A DNA stretch of 64,000 nucleotides from Terfezia claveryi (taxonomy: Eukaryota; Ascomycota; Pezizomycetes; Pezizales; Pezizaceae), in NCBI GenBank assembly GCA_015179025.1, contig WHUX01000125.1, positions 1-64,000 of the forward strand. Direction: 5' to 3'. This document shows positions 39,307-50,181 of the stretch, in pieces. The position numbers and the translations under genes are program-made. The notes beneath the pieces are model-generated. The model searched no databases and was not told the origin of the DNA. It saw nothing but the letters and a program-made list of their open reading frames with translations. The stretch's first letter is position 1. Each line of letters begins with the position of its first letter.

Positions 39307-39996
39307 GAAGCCCCAGTTGTAGAAACAGATCAAGGGCCTTCAAAAGTCTCGGCTAAGCCTGTATTGAATCGAGCGGCTTAGTATTATGATTGCTAGGACC
39401 CTTGAGGCCGAATACATTGTATATCGAGATATATAGAGCTTGGTCAGAAATTTGCATGATTCAGAAGCTACGGAACATGCTGGGCTTAAAATACTGTATA
39501 GAGGGGCACCCTAAGATCTTGAGATTGCAGTACCACAAATATAGCTTGATTGAATCGCTTAAAATAGCTGAAATTCGATACCGAGGGGGCTAGCTTGCAA
39601 AAGTATTACAGAGCAGTACAGTTTGTAGTCCATGTAGTTCTATATACAGTGAGCAGCTTGAGTCTATACTAATAAGGCTTATAGAGTGGACCTCTAGGGA
39701 ACCTATGGCAGCTAGCAGTGGTTGTCGTGGGCAGTGTGGGGCGGGTGGGGGTGGATTATGCTAGAGGGGTGCTCGTAAGTGGTATTGCGAATTCAGGTGC
39801 TATAGAGGGTTCAGCGTAGATCGGAGTGGGTTGGAGATATTAAATTTGACTTTTTCGAGTGTTTTTAGCCCATATTCATTGTTCTTACTGCATCGATATC
39901 GCATCTATTGATGGAGATATTGGAATATTACGGCATGTGGCAGGGGGCCGGTGTCGATCGTCACGTGGGTGTCGATCGTTACGCAGTATGTTACTC
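39307..39996 (-). repeat. Right arm of the 1.8-kb palindrome
   Basis: Inverted copy of 38193-38882; contains the plus-strand ORF 39390-39593, whose protein is identical to that of 38596-38799. That ORF shows no recognisable domain and may be fortuitous. Confidence 0.92.
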
Positions 39997-40300
39997 TAGA
40001 CCGATAAACTCTTTCTTCTAAGGGCTTTGGCTTCGGTCCTGGTCGTAAATTTGCTTTTGCTCGTGGTGTTGCAGGTATTGCTCGCTTGGTTCCAGGTAAA
40101 TGTCGTGGGATATTAACATCTGATACCGATAATGGCTGTAGAACACGTACCGGTACTCGCTCTATGTTTTCATGCACTCACGTTAAAATAATGTCATTCT
40201 AATCTGTATGTTCTATATCATGAATACCGTACAACTGTTACCATAGCACAAATCGTGCAGAATCTCCATACTTTTGTAGGTATCGCTTCCTGATCAACTG

Positions 40301-40346
40301 CATTGCAGGCGCCACCGACGCTAGTGAATTTCTCGAGATAATACGG
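40301..40346 (-). repeat. Right terminal inverted repeat of the pogo-like element
   Basis: 46 bp, the inverted partner of 36580-36625; followed by target-site TA. Confidence 0.85.
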
Positions 40347-40348
40347 TA

Positions 40349-40833
40349 GTCTCGATCAGTACCTCGGCCAGGTGTTGTGCCAACCAGACTAGTACATACC
40401 TCGGTAGTCTGGTTGGCACCTCGGCATATCACGTTTTTATGCCACCTCATTGGGCCTAAAAATTTCAATGACATTGTCTAGGCACGATAGGTTACCTGAA
40501 GTCAACACTGGAGGTACGGTACTGAGGGGCTAGTATAACTAGCGCCCGCTCTGCAGGGCTCCATACCAGTCAGTATACAACTGCATCAACAATCTTAGGT
40601 GCCATATCGATCATTCGTTACCTACACATACTCTGCACGGCGGTCGGAGTTATCTCCAATTCAAGCTGGGCATGATGTTTATATGCCGAGATATTCGGCA
40701 GAGAGGTGCTAGAGTAGGGGCTTTTGGGCCATCAGTGTTCAGCATTTGGCATGCGTCGAGGCAGTCATTTTCTACCAAAACAATATTCCAATCCTCTACC
40801 AGGACTAAGCGAATCGCATGCCCATCCTTTACA
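40349..40833. other. Spacer with a motif pair
   Basis: The dispersed motif occurs here as a close inverted pair, GTGCCAACCAGACTA at 40377-40391 and TAGTCTGGTTGGCAC at 40405-40419, right beside the pogo-like element end. The rest includes the promoter side of the thioesterase gene. Confidence 0.5.
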
Positions 40834-41800
40834 ATGCTGCCGGCCTTACTAGCCTGTAATTCAAAGAACAGCTGGATACGAAGCTTCAGGAGTAGTGGCA
40901 AAGTATCTGAGCAAGTTCTTCAGGCAAATGCAAAATCTAGTAGGCCCATCCGAGTTTCGAACCTTTTATACCTAGCCAACATACCTAACAACAATATCCT
41001 CGTCAGCACAATATCAAACAAAGAAATCCGGGTTCAGACTCTCCCACGTCATCGTCATCACCATCCTTTCCTTCGGAGCTGGAGCATACGCAGTCATGTC
41101 CACAATCGGCAACACCCTCATTCCAAAGCTCACCGTTGCCGAGTCTGCCACCGCCTTCAAGCCAGAACACGAGCATCAAATAGAAGTTGAAGAATACATC
41201 ACCAACCACCCCCTAGTAAAGTCCCTCCGCGCCAACCCAGCTTTCTCCGAGTCTAGACCCCATCTCCGATTCAGTGATGCCCACCGAAGTACTAGTTTGA
41301 CTGCTGGAGTTCTCTCTGGTCCTGGGAGGATTGTGGTGCCACCGATAGTCTTCGTTGACGAGGAGGCGAAGACTATGGTCATGGTGTGTTACTTGGGGGA
41401 TCTTGTCTGTGGGTATCCTGGGTTTGTGCATGGTGGATTATTGGCTACGCTGTTGGATGAGGGGCTGGGGAGATGCACCTTCACTGCTTTACCAAATAAG
41501 GTGGGCATGACTGCGAATCTGAACATCAATTACCGGGCTCCAACCAAGGCGGGACAATACATCGTCATGAAGGCTCAGGTGACGAAGGCTGAAGGTAGGA
41601 AGGCTTGGGCAGACGGTCGTCTTGAGACGCTACCAAGGGCTGAGGGGGAGAAACCAGTTGTTTTGGTTGAGGGAAGTGGGCTTTTTGTGGAACCAAGACA
41701 AGTGAAGGTAAGCATAAAGTTCAGTTCCTAGGTACATGCTCTGTGGCTGACTCATTAATCTTAGCTGGTGAGCCTAGTGACGGGGCCTATTACGGCGTAG
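40834..41800 (+). CDS. HotDog-fold thioesterase-superfamily protein, probably mitochondrial membrane-anchored
   Basis: Three exons, 40834-40902, 40976-41707 and 41765-41800; 837 nt, 278 aa. The N-terminus (MLPALLACNSKNSWIRSFRS) is basic and Ser-rich like a presequence. It is followed by one hydrophobic segment (SHVIVITILSFGAGAYAVM, about residues 51-69) before the folded domain. The HotDog/4HBT signature GFVHGGLLATLLDE and the strand NLNINYRAPTKAG are clear. This layout matches a conserved fungal family of unknown substrate (thioesterase-like mitochondrial proteins). The start was chosen because the first exon joins in frame with the transmembrane segment. A model starting at Met 41096 is possible but loses the anchor. 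The last exon adds LVSLVTGPITA. Confidence 0.85.
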
Positions 41801-42666
41801 AGAGCCAGCGGGTGCAGCTCAGTCAGAAAACACATAATACCACAGCTATTTGACATATTTTAGAATTTAAGTTTTGCGGCCGGGTCCCTGATCTCATTTG
41901 TTGATACCATTTCTATAGCATCATCAATAGACATACATACACCTAATGATACACCTAATGATACTTACAGAACACTACCCGCAAGAACCAGAAATAAGAC
42001 CCCCAGCCGAACTAATGTCGGTTGCTATGTCTAATACTAATTCTGCCTAGACCCATAGGGTTCGCTCCACACCGCTTGTTATAGATCAACTAATCTCTCT
42101 TTGCAATGTACGCCGTGTCCTCCAATAAACGCAAGGTCCTTTCGGCGGCGGAAATTGCTGTCACTGTCAATAAAATAAGTCAAAATTCGAGTCAAGGACG
42201 CTAATATGCCCACAACTACTTCGTAGTAACGCCCCTACCACAAAAAGGAAAGAGCAAAGACACAGACAAGGAGTACTGCTCTTCCTTCTCGAATAGCATC
42301 GCCCGCACACGATAGCCCACCTTATCATAATTCATACTTCTTCGAATATTGATATGAGTTTGTATACCCACAGCCATAAGTAACTCGTAGATTGTCTAAT
42401 ATCTGAAATTGTGTAAATAGTGTCAGAAAAATGAGACTAACCCGCACAGGGCATAGAAGGAAACAAGTAGCATAAAAAGCCCCGGAATATTTCCAGCATC
42501 CCAATCCCACCGCTCGCCGGGGGTCATGATTGCACAGAACACAAGAACTAAAGTCATAACCAAAAACGCTTAACACCGCCTCATGAACATCCGACCCTAA
42601 GCCAACAACAGGAGTCATTGAGGTTCATTCCTTAGCTCCAAACGCCCGCAATGAGATTCTAGTCAG
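41801..42666. other. Convergent spacer with a truncated MITE relative
   Basis: 41976-42034 shares words (CCCGCAAGAA, ACCCCCAGCCGAA, AATGTCGGTTGCT) with the 88-bp MITE at 56684-56771 but lacks the right end. A short tandem CACCTAATGATA lies near 41941-41963. The minus-strand ORF 42325-42618 has no recognisable features. Confidence 0.5.
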
Positions 42667-45545
42667 TTACCCTGAAACATCCATGCCCATTCCCATATAA
42701 AATGCCTTCACCCTCGGGTCAACTGTGAACACATCCTCCATTTTCCTGCCGCCACTGCCGAGGGCCCCGAGGATCTGGAGCCCCATCGGGCTTATACATC
42801 TACTCAGCCCAACATATGCCTGTCCTGGCGCAAATGCCTTCTGATAATTGACACTCACCCAATCGAGTGTCATTCCCTGGCTTTTGTGAATGGTTGTCGC
42901 CCATGCTAACCCCAATGGGATCTGAATTCGCGAAAGTGTAACCTTCATCGCCCCGTCTTTTTGATTCCACTTGTTCATAGTGTAGTCCCACATCACAGGG
43001 GGGATTACGATAGGGCTAGTTGGAGTTTGTGCAGCTGAAGATGATTTAATGGGTGAAAATAGGACCATGGGAAGTTCCACGGTTGGTTCCCTGTATTCCG
43101 TACTTGTGGATTGGGTTCCACTTGGAGGACCATTCTCGCGCTGCTGAGCCAGGAGGAGGTCAAAAAGAGCTTTGGCGGAGTCCTCTTGTTGTTTCTTTTG
43201 TTCAGTCTCTGAGACTTTCTTGCGGTGTTTGTTGATTGGACCCGCAGGGTCATCATCATCTTCTTCGTCCCCTGGAAAGATGATTTCCTTTGTAGACGAC
43301 GCTCTCATCTTTGACGCAAATAGAGCCACGAACGTTTGTCTATCAACGGGTCGGTACCCTTTGACAATACCTCGCGAACCATTAACAAGCCCTGCCAGAG
43401 GTTCCAAATTTGAAAGTAGCATAACCTGTGCGCCAAATTTAAGTTGCAACTCTCGTGGACATTGGAGGTCGTTAAAGAACTTTTCCTCTCCAAGCTCCCG
43501 CTCATTCATCTGACGCTTTCTATGGGGGTCACTGTCCTCAAAATCGATTTCTCCTCTATCAATCGCCCCAAAAGTGTACACCTTGGCTTTCAATTTATTG
43601 AACTCCCTACTATTCTCACAATCCGCATCGTTGCGATGCGTATATAATTTCGTCGGAATTATACCCCCCTCAGGGAACAAAGGCCTTTTCAGCTTTTCCA
43701 TATACCCTATGGTGTGAGAATTTAAATTCCCTAGCTTTAATTTGTTCAAGATATCAATCCATTCTTTGTCTTTTTGGCGAAAAACCTTCGTCAGTAGAAA
43801 TGACTGATCCCGGTTATTAAACCCCAACTCCTCCCATGCGCAGGTCTGAAAGGCATATTGTATAGTGTCGTTCCATAGTGCGCCACAAGTGGTGGGTGGC
43901 ATTCGTCTTCGCCGGAGCTGAGCGTTGCATCTCATCCAACGTGTAGGATCAATACCTAGCGCGGCATGGTCTCGTTCATCCAGTTTCTCTCTAACGGCAG
44001 GATCTGAGGTAGACAAGTATTTTCTTTCTTCCGTTAATGGGAGTGAGTTGCCTGCATATATTTTCAAGATCAGCTTCATGACTATGCCGTACTCCTAGAA
44101 AAGGTTATTCATGCGCAGTTGAACTGTATATTGCTAACCATATAACGGTCCACAAGTACGTATTAAAAACTCCTCCAAAAGAGGCTAACAATATCCCACC
44201 GGCTCATTCAGAAACCCAACGCCCGACACGAACCAACCCCTAATGACAAGTGGGAATAGGGCATCACGTACCACAGGTTGCGCACTTGCGCGAACTCTCC
44301 GGCTCCACCGGCGGGAGTTGGAAAAAGTCACCAGAGCAAATCACTTGTATGCCCCCAAAGGGCATATATGGCTCCTTCCTCACATGCTTGCCGATTGCAT
44401 TCAGCAGCTCTAAAAGGTCTGGGCTTAACATGGAAACCTCGTCTAGTATGAGCACATCAGTTGACAACCACGGCTTGACCCTTTGATCCACCTTTCGGCC
44501 TTCTGGAGGTGGGCGAAATGCAGATAAATAGTATGTAATGCCGCTCTTTCCAAGTCCTACTCCAGACCATGAGTGAATAGTTGAGCCCCCTATAAGAACA
44601 GAAGCAATTCCTGTTGGCGCTGTGACAGCATAGCGTCTTCTTCTCCTTCTACACCACAACTCCCAGTTATCTCCCGTTTTATCGAAGTTTTTTGGAGTAG
44701 GTGGATAATCAAATGCATGCTTGAGGTGGGCAACAATCGAAGATTTTCCCGACCCTGCAGGTCCTGTAAAAAATGTATTTTGGCCCGCCAATATTTTCTG
44801 AAGAATCCTATCCTGTTCAACAGAGAGGCCTTGTTCTGGAGGAGGCGGTGGGCTCCAGGGCTCAGGTTCTGGCTTTGGCTCCAATTCCGCGGACTGGGAT
44901 AATGGTATAAAGTCTTCTCCACTAACAGCTCCTGGGTATATTCGATGGTATACATCCAGCAGTTCATTGCCCCTTGAACCCAAGGCAGTGCCTGTGAAGT
45001 GCCGAGATGTCTCCCCTGGACTCGATGTCATTCCAATACTTTCCGAGTATGATGGTGGTGGAGTAACGGGAATCTCAGGTTGCATAGGCAGCGTGGGATC
45101 TGCTAAGAGGACCCCCCCTTCATCACTGTCGGTAGAAACTTCGCTAAGTTCATCGCTACGCTGCCGCTTGGGTTGCCTCATCGGCTCACTGGCATTCATG
45201 TTGCCATGCTCCGTCAGATCCCGCTTAGGGTGCCCCCGAAAATTCGCGCGTGGGACTACAATCATGTCACCGGCCTCCGCCGGAGCCACTGCACAATGTT
45301 CCATGTCAACAATTCGGGATCCGTACTTCTCAAGCCCTGGACGGGGACGGGAGCTAGGAGAACGATTACTAACCAATTCCATTCATCTTCAGGAAGGCTT
45401 CTGCCTCTGGCAATGTTTTGAAGCTCTTATGCTTCGCATCTGGATACCCCGAAACCTGCCTTTCGGTCTCGTTCCAAGTGAAATACACACCGGGCTTCAA
45501 TCCCCTGGCAACAGCGTAGTACCGTGTCTTTGCTCTTGCCGGCAT
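42667..45545 (-). CDS. PIF1: Pif1-family DNA helicase with N-terminal RNase H1-type hybrid-binding domain
   Basis: Superfamily-1B 5'-3' helicase related to Pif1, which unwinds G-quadruplexes and R-loop-prone or telomeric DNA. Exons: 45374-45545, 44272-45336, 42667-44081; 883 aa. The N-terminus ([20 protein letters not shown], then YPDAKHKSF) matches the RNase H1 N-terminal/viroplasmin fold that binds RNA-DNA hybrids. A ~150-residue disordered linker follows. The helicase core has Walker [20 protein letters not shown] (Walker B), QLPPV, a Cys pair (CATC), [13 protein letters not shown] and YVGLSRC. Between the motor halves there is an acidic insert ([12 protein letters not shown]). The first intron is short (37 nt) and its position is inferred from frame. 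The second is 190 nt, with its acceptor chosen for phase. The helicase assignment is secure; the fusion relies on the first splice. Confidence 0.88.
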
Positions 45546-46378
45546 TATGATTGCAATCCTAGGCTGGCGGAGATTCAGCAAGCGACTAGCACATGCTCGT
45601 ATATAAAAATGTATAAATGAATAACACTGGGCCGGGTAAGTTTGACTAACCTTCATGTTGACGCGCCAAGCCAAACCAACGGCTCAACCAAGAGGCTTGG
45701 CCGAGATTAGTGTCAGGGCCGAATTTTTGTCTTCCGTTCTGGTTATCGTAGCGTTAGAACTGAAAGTAAAAAGTCCGGTTGGCCTAGTTCCTTATCTGAT
45801 GCTGTTGTTTTTCCCCAGACTCCAATTCACATCCTATACTTATACATGGTTGCTTGACTATGATTACTAATCCATTGCAACGAATCAGGACTTGTTTTAC
45901 TGGTTCTGGATTCAACGTATAGTGATGTGAGCGAAATATCCCATGTGAAGTGCCAAATGGAATGAAGGATCAATATGTAGGTACTTGCTAGAGCTCTACA
46001 TTGATGGCTTACCATTATATTAAAGCTTGGAGTGATGCACGGGAATTTGCGAGAGCCAAAAATCCAGATGCCTTCCAGCATTGATTCTTCTAGCTAACAC
46101 TCGTGGTTGGGTCAATCAAGGCATGTTCTATATATAGAGCTGACTAAGAATGCGTAAGTGGATGATTTCACAACTGAGCAGTCAATTATTTAAATAAAAT
46201 ACCGTAAGAACTTGCGGTTGTGGCTAACCAGACTAGTTGTGGCTAGTATATTACCTAATGCTACTGGGTAGGTAGTCAACTTCTTGGCTTATGTACTCAT
46301 ATGTAACTGTTCCCTCCCTTGAGCTTACTTCTCTATTCATTTACTCCCAACTTCGTAACACAAAATAATTTCAGTCCC
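45546..46378. other. Divergent promoter spacer
   Basis: About 830 bp between the divergent helicase and ketoacyl-synthase genes. A partial motif copy, CTAACCAGACTA, lies at 46224-46235. No gene was recognised. Confidence 0.45.
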
Positions 46379-48167
46379 ATGCGCCGAGTCGTAGTAACCG
46401 GCCTGGGCGCCATCACGCCCTTGGGCGTAGGTACGTCCCTTCAATATACTATATATACTCCCTTCACTTCCAACTTCCAATTGCACCCACTAACCTTCTA
46501 AGCAGGTATTCGCCGCACCTGGCAGCGCCTCCTCGCCGGCGACTGCGGCATCGTAAATATCCTCGACAGAGACGAGCGATATGCGCAGTTACCCTGCCAG
46601 ATTGCTGCTGCGGTGCCCATGGGGAAGAAGGTTGATGGGAGGTGGGATCCGAGTGAGTGGTTGGCCCCGGGGGTATGCTTGCCCATTTCGAGGATTATAG
46701 GTGGTGCCGTATTGGGGAAAGTCTAAAGGGGGGGGTGGGGGCGGAATTCAGTGGGAGAGGGATGAATGCTGATAGGAGGAATGGGGTGGGGTTATATATG
46801 TAGGATGATCGACGAATGGCTCTATTCTCGCAGTATGCGATTGCGGCGGCGGAGGAGGCATTAGGGGATGCGGGGTTGCTGGGAAATATGAGTGAGGAGC
46901 AGAAGGATATGGCTGTGCGTATTTTTTGTCTACCCGTTCTAGTCCCTCATGCGGGATTCATGAGCGGTGCTGATATATGAAGTTGGATTATAGGGTGTCT
47001 GTATAGGATCTGGGATTGGAAGTCTGGATGATGTGTATAATACTTCGGTGACGTATGAGAAAGGTGTGAGTCCCCTCTTTCTCGCTTTGGACTTTGGGGA
47101 TTAAGGGGACACAAAGTAGCTGATATAGGTGGGTTTTAGGGATATAAGAAGGTCTCGCCGCTATTTGTTCCAAGGCTGTTGATTAACATGGCCGCGGGAC
47201 ATATTACCATGAAGCACGGGTTTCGAGTAACAACCACCATTACCCTCTACCTCAAGCTATACGTAATCTAAATCTAACATCCTCACGTTACTACAGGGCC
47301 CCAACCATGCAACTTCAACGGCCTGCACCACCGGCGCGCACGCCCTCGGCGACGCCTCGCGGTTCATCCTTCACTCTGACGCTACCATCATGCTTGCTGG
47401 CGGCTCCGAATCGTGTATCCACCCACTGTCCCTCTCCGGCTTCTGTCGCGCAAAATCCCTCTGTACAGCACACAACTCCACCCCGCGCCTCTCCTCCCGG
47501 CCTTTCGATTCCCTCCGCTCCGGATTCGTCATGGGCGAAGGCGCAGGGGTGGTCGTCCTCGAAGAACTCAAACATGCGAAAGCTAGGGGCGCAAGGATAT
47601 ACGCTGAGTTAAAGGGGTACGGTTTGAGTGGGGATGCGCACCACATGACTGCGCCACCGGAGGACGGGGCGGGCGCGGAGCGAGCGATGAGGGCGGCGCT
47701 GAGGAATGCGGGGGTCGAGCCGAGGAGGGTGGGGTATGTTAATGCACATGCCACGAGTACGGTATTGGGGGATAGGGCGGAGAATAGGGCCATCAAAAGC
47801 TTGATGTTAGGGCAGGGAGGGGTGGAGAGAGCGGGGTTGGTCAATATCAGTAGTACGAAGGGGGCTGTCGGGCATTTACTCGGGGCTGCTGGGGTGGTGG
47901 AGGCGATTTTTACAATTTTGGCGGTGAAGGAGGTGAGTTCCTCCTTTTATTACCCGGGAGCGTTCGGAGTATGTGCTAACGATGGGGTTGGGGTAGAATG
48001 TATTACCGCCTACGCTCAACTTGGACCATCCGGGGGACCCACCAGAGGAGTTTGACTGTAATTATGTACCGAAGGCGGCGCAGGAGAAAGACGTGGATGT
48101 TGCTCTGACGAATAGCTTTGGCTTTGGGGGGACCAATGCCAGTTTGTGCTTTGCTAAATATGAATAA
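46379..48167 (+). CDS. CEM1: Mitochondrial 3-oxoacyl-[acyl-carrier-protein] synthase (KAS II type)
   Basis: Condenses malonyl-ACP with acyl-ACP in mitochondrial type II fatty-acid synthesis (octanoyl/lipoate supply). Seven exons: 46379-46430, 46506-46672, 46804-46914, 46994-47065, 47140-47226, 47297-47932, 47997-48167; 1296 nt, 431 aa. It begins [18 protein letters not shown]. The catalytic Cys lies in [13 protein letters not shown]; the two active histidines are in NAHATST and [11 protein letters not shown]. It ends [18 protein letters not shown]. The protein starts directly at the domain with no clear targeting peptide, so a further upstream exon is possible; Cem1 homologues are mitochondrial. 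G-runs in introns 2-4 (GGGGGTGGGG near 46731) are notable but outside the code. Confidence 0.93.
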
Positions 48168-48374
48168 ACATATAAACGACAGACAGGTGTAAACGAAACA
48201 CAATCACGATAAACCAGTGCTGCCAGCGCCATTTAATTAACCAAGTATCAATTCGCCTGTCCAAACCCAACAGTATCGTTCATCACAACCAACCTACCAA
48301 CGGACAAATGAAAGAAACAATAATAATAGCCAGCACAAATCCCGTCCACAAAGCCATTATTCCATACCGCTAGT

Positions 48375-49667
48375 TCAGTAATGCCTACAAACCGCCAAAT
48401 CATCAATATACAACGGCGCCCCCTTCCCCTTCCACTTTTCCGCCGCCCAGTCTTCCCCATCACTCCTCTTCCATTCGCCCTCCAGCGCCACAATCTCCAA
48501 CCTAAGCAGATTATAGAAACCCAACTCATACGTAATCTTCATCCTCGTTTCCCCACCTCCCCAAACTCCTCCCCTTACATACCTAACATCAAAAAACGTC
48601 GCCTTCGCCGACCCATCAGACGATGTATATCCCTTTACAATCACACTTACCACCCCACTTAACGCTCCCTGTGGGATGGGGAAGGCAGAGATCAACATGT
48701 CAACTAAACTAAAGTAGCCCCCTTCAAAAGTGATAAATCTCTTCACTGGCCCGTTAAATGGGGCGGGGGATACAGGGGAGTATAAAGAGAGAAAGTAATC
48801 CCCAAAAAGTGTATCATTGTTACATGTCTTTGCCAAGCGGCTCTCGGGATTGAGCGAGTTGGCTTCGCAGTGAATGAAAGAGAAATTCCCACTGAATTTC
48901 ATGCCGTAGTAGACGAATGAGTCTGCGGGCGGATCTGGTTCCTGGGGAGATACATTGGGAATGGTAGGGTCGATGTTGCCCCGGGAGAAGTAGTCATCGA
49001 AGATAAGAAGCTTGTAGACGGAATCTGTAGGAGTGCAGTTCTGGACTTTGGGGATTGAGTCGCGAGAGGCTGTACAGGGAGTGCCAGGGAGGGTGAATGT
49101 GGAGGTAACTGTTAATGTTGGACAGGGGGGCATGCTGTATTTGACTAGGAGAGAGCATAGTTCTCCACTGCCTTTTTATCAGCTTCCCTGGCCTTGGAGT
49201 TATCACATAATGGGGCTATACGCAAAATCTGCTTGATTTACTTCCCCTCCCGTTTCTCTAGTTTTTCATCTCGAGGCTCGAAGGTCCTTATGGCATCTTC
49301 TCCATGGTTTACCGCAACCCAGGCATTTGCTTTCTCGTCCCTCCTTGTATACGCCACAGTTACGAGTGTAGGTGTGCATTGGCCCGTGGCGGTTGACGTG
49401 ACGAATTTTATCATAGTAATAAACTGCAAATTCACATCGGCTTGATCAAGTCCGAGAGCTTGAACATTTTTCAAAAACCCGTCAACGGACGTTGGCGTAG
49501 GGGTCGGTACAGGAGTCGATATCGGACTGTCTTACTACTTAGCCGTGCTGAGATAAAGTAAAGGGTCAAGCTCACCTTTCCGTCCTTTCCCCTTTTGTCA
49601 CTGCCACCCCAAACACCCCATGAACACTTATCAGCACAAGGCAAAAACAAAGCCGCAATATCAACAT
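48375..49667 (-). CDS. Secreted protein of unknown function
   Basis: Three exons, 49576-49667, 49242-49526 and 48375-49134; 1137 nt, 378 aa. It starts with a good signal peptide (MLILRLCFCLVLISVHGVFG) and a Pro/Thr linker (TPVPTPTPTSVDGF). The rest is a globular region without transmembrane segments. Motifs seen are GQCTPTLVTVAYTR, KLLIFDDYFSRGN, FVYYGMKFSGNFSF and a C-terminal LYIDDLAVCRHY. Several cysteines and N-x-T/S sites (NDT, NFS) suit an extracellular protein. I do not recognise the family; the DDY/GMKFSGN pattern recalls beta-sandwich secreted proteins of plant-associated fungi. The last acceptor (49135) was chosen to keep frame; alternatives would change a few residues. Confidence 0.78.
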
Positions 49668-50181
49668 GTTGAATAAGACTTTACAAGTATCAAATCTGAA
49701 GCAGAAGGTCCAGAACTTCATATATATACCTCGAATGTAGTATACGTTGTGCAACGGTTTATATAGCTATATATCAGTTGAGATTACCTCGGACATCACC
49801 CTGCCACAAGGGCCAATATTTTTATCCCATGCAGTTACCCACCTGTATACATGCGGAAATGTTAAATGTGTATGCATCCGGTCGTATTGTAGGTAATGTA
49901 AGGAATCAAGGTTTGTGGTTCCCTGACATGGTTGGTGTTTGGAATTTGAAGGGAAAAGATACTTATATTGTTCAGCCTATACGGTGATGCCAAAAGCTGA
50001 ACTGGGGGAGCTGGGAATAATAGTACATTGAATTACCCACAGAGAATATTTCGCCAAAAGGGGTATCCGTTTTCACATGCCCATTCAGACTCATGGTTCC
50101 CTGCAAGCTCTCAAGTATCTCCCACCACCTCACCAGCCATTATCGTTAAGTTGCATTTCTGTTTATCCATAGCATTAGCTG
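49668..50181. other. Spacer upstream of the secreted-protein gene
   Basis: About 510 bp between the secreted-protein gene and the 3' end of BET4. No gene or repeat was recognised; the short ORF at 49778-49987 has no support. Confidence 0.4.

Larger units (their letters stand above)
38193..39996. mobile_element. 1.8-kb palindromic non-autonomous mariner-type element with 690-bp inverted repeats
   Basis: Two 690-bp arms in inverted orientation (38193-38882 and 39307-39996) flank a 424-bp centre. They align base for base with no indel, and every stretch I compared was identical. Ends begin GAGTAACATACTGCG and are flanked by TA (38191-38192, 39997-39998). Each arm carries two direct copies of ACGATCGACACC close to its tip (38210-38221, 38228-38239 and mirror positions), like paired transposase-binding sites. 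There is no transposase; each arm has the same 67-codon ORF. It sits inside the transposase gene of the pogo-like element. Confidence 0.9.
36717..40177 (-). pseudogene. DDE_1-type (pogo/Fot1/Tc5) transposase, split and frameshifted
   Basis: The reading starts at a Met at 40177 with a basic leader (TPRAKANLRPGPKPKP). It is cut at 39997 by the palindromic element and resumes in the same frame below 38191 (IGPIKRIERSYSREKK). A CENP-B/Tc5-type helix-turn-helix follows (WFKIPQATIASWWRNR). The DDE region shows GWDKRQAT, FADGISRI, IFHGSNGP, LLILDAAAFHT and IPGGCTGLVQPLD. The part between about 37600 and 37200 needs at least three frame changes, one being a single-base loss in the run after FADGISRI. 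The ORF then ends at 36717. Even without the insertion this copy could not make a full protein. Confidence 0.8.
36580..40346 (-). mobile_element. Pogo/Fot1-like DNA transposon, interrupted by a second element
   Basis: The ends are 46-bp inverted repeats (36580-36625 and 40301-40346, two mismatches) that begin CCGTAT and contain CTCGAGAAATTCACTAGCG. Both are flanked by TA (36578-36579, 40347-40348), as expected for the Tc1/mariner/pogo class. Without the 1804-bp insert and its extra TA, the element would be about 1.96 kb, typical for a Fot1-like unit. It encodes a DDE transposase on the minus strand, now broken. Confidence 0.85.

Noticed and set aside
42325..42618. 97-codon minus-strand ORF beyond the helicase
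   Set aside because: No recognisable motif, and no phase-compatible junction extends the helicase into it; the helicase already ends normally.
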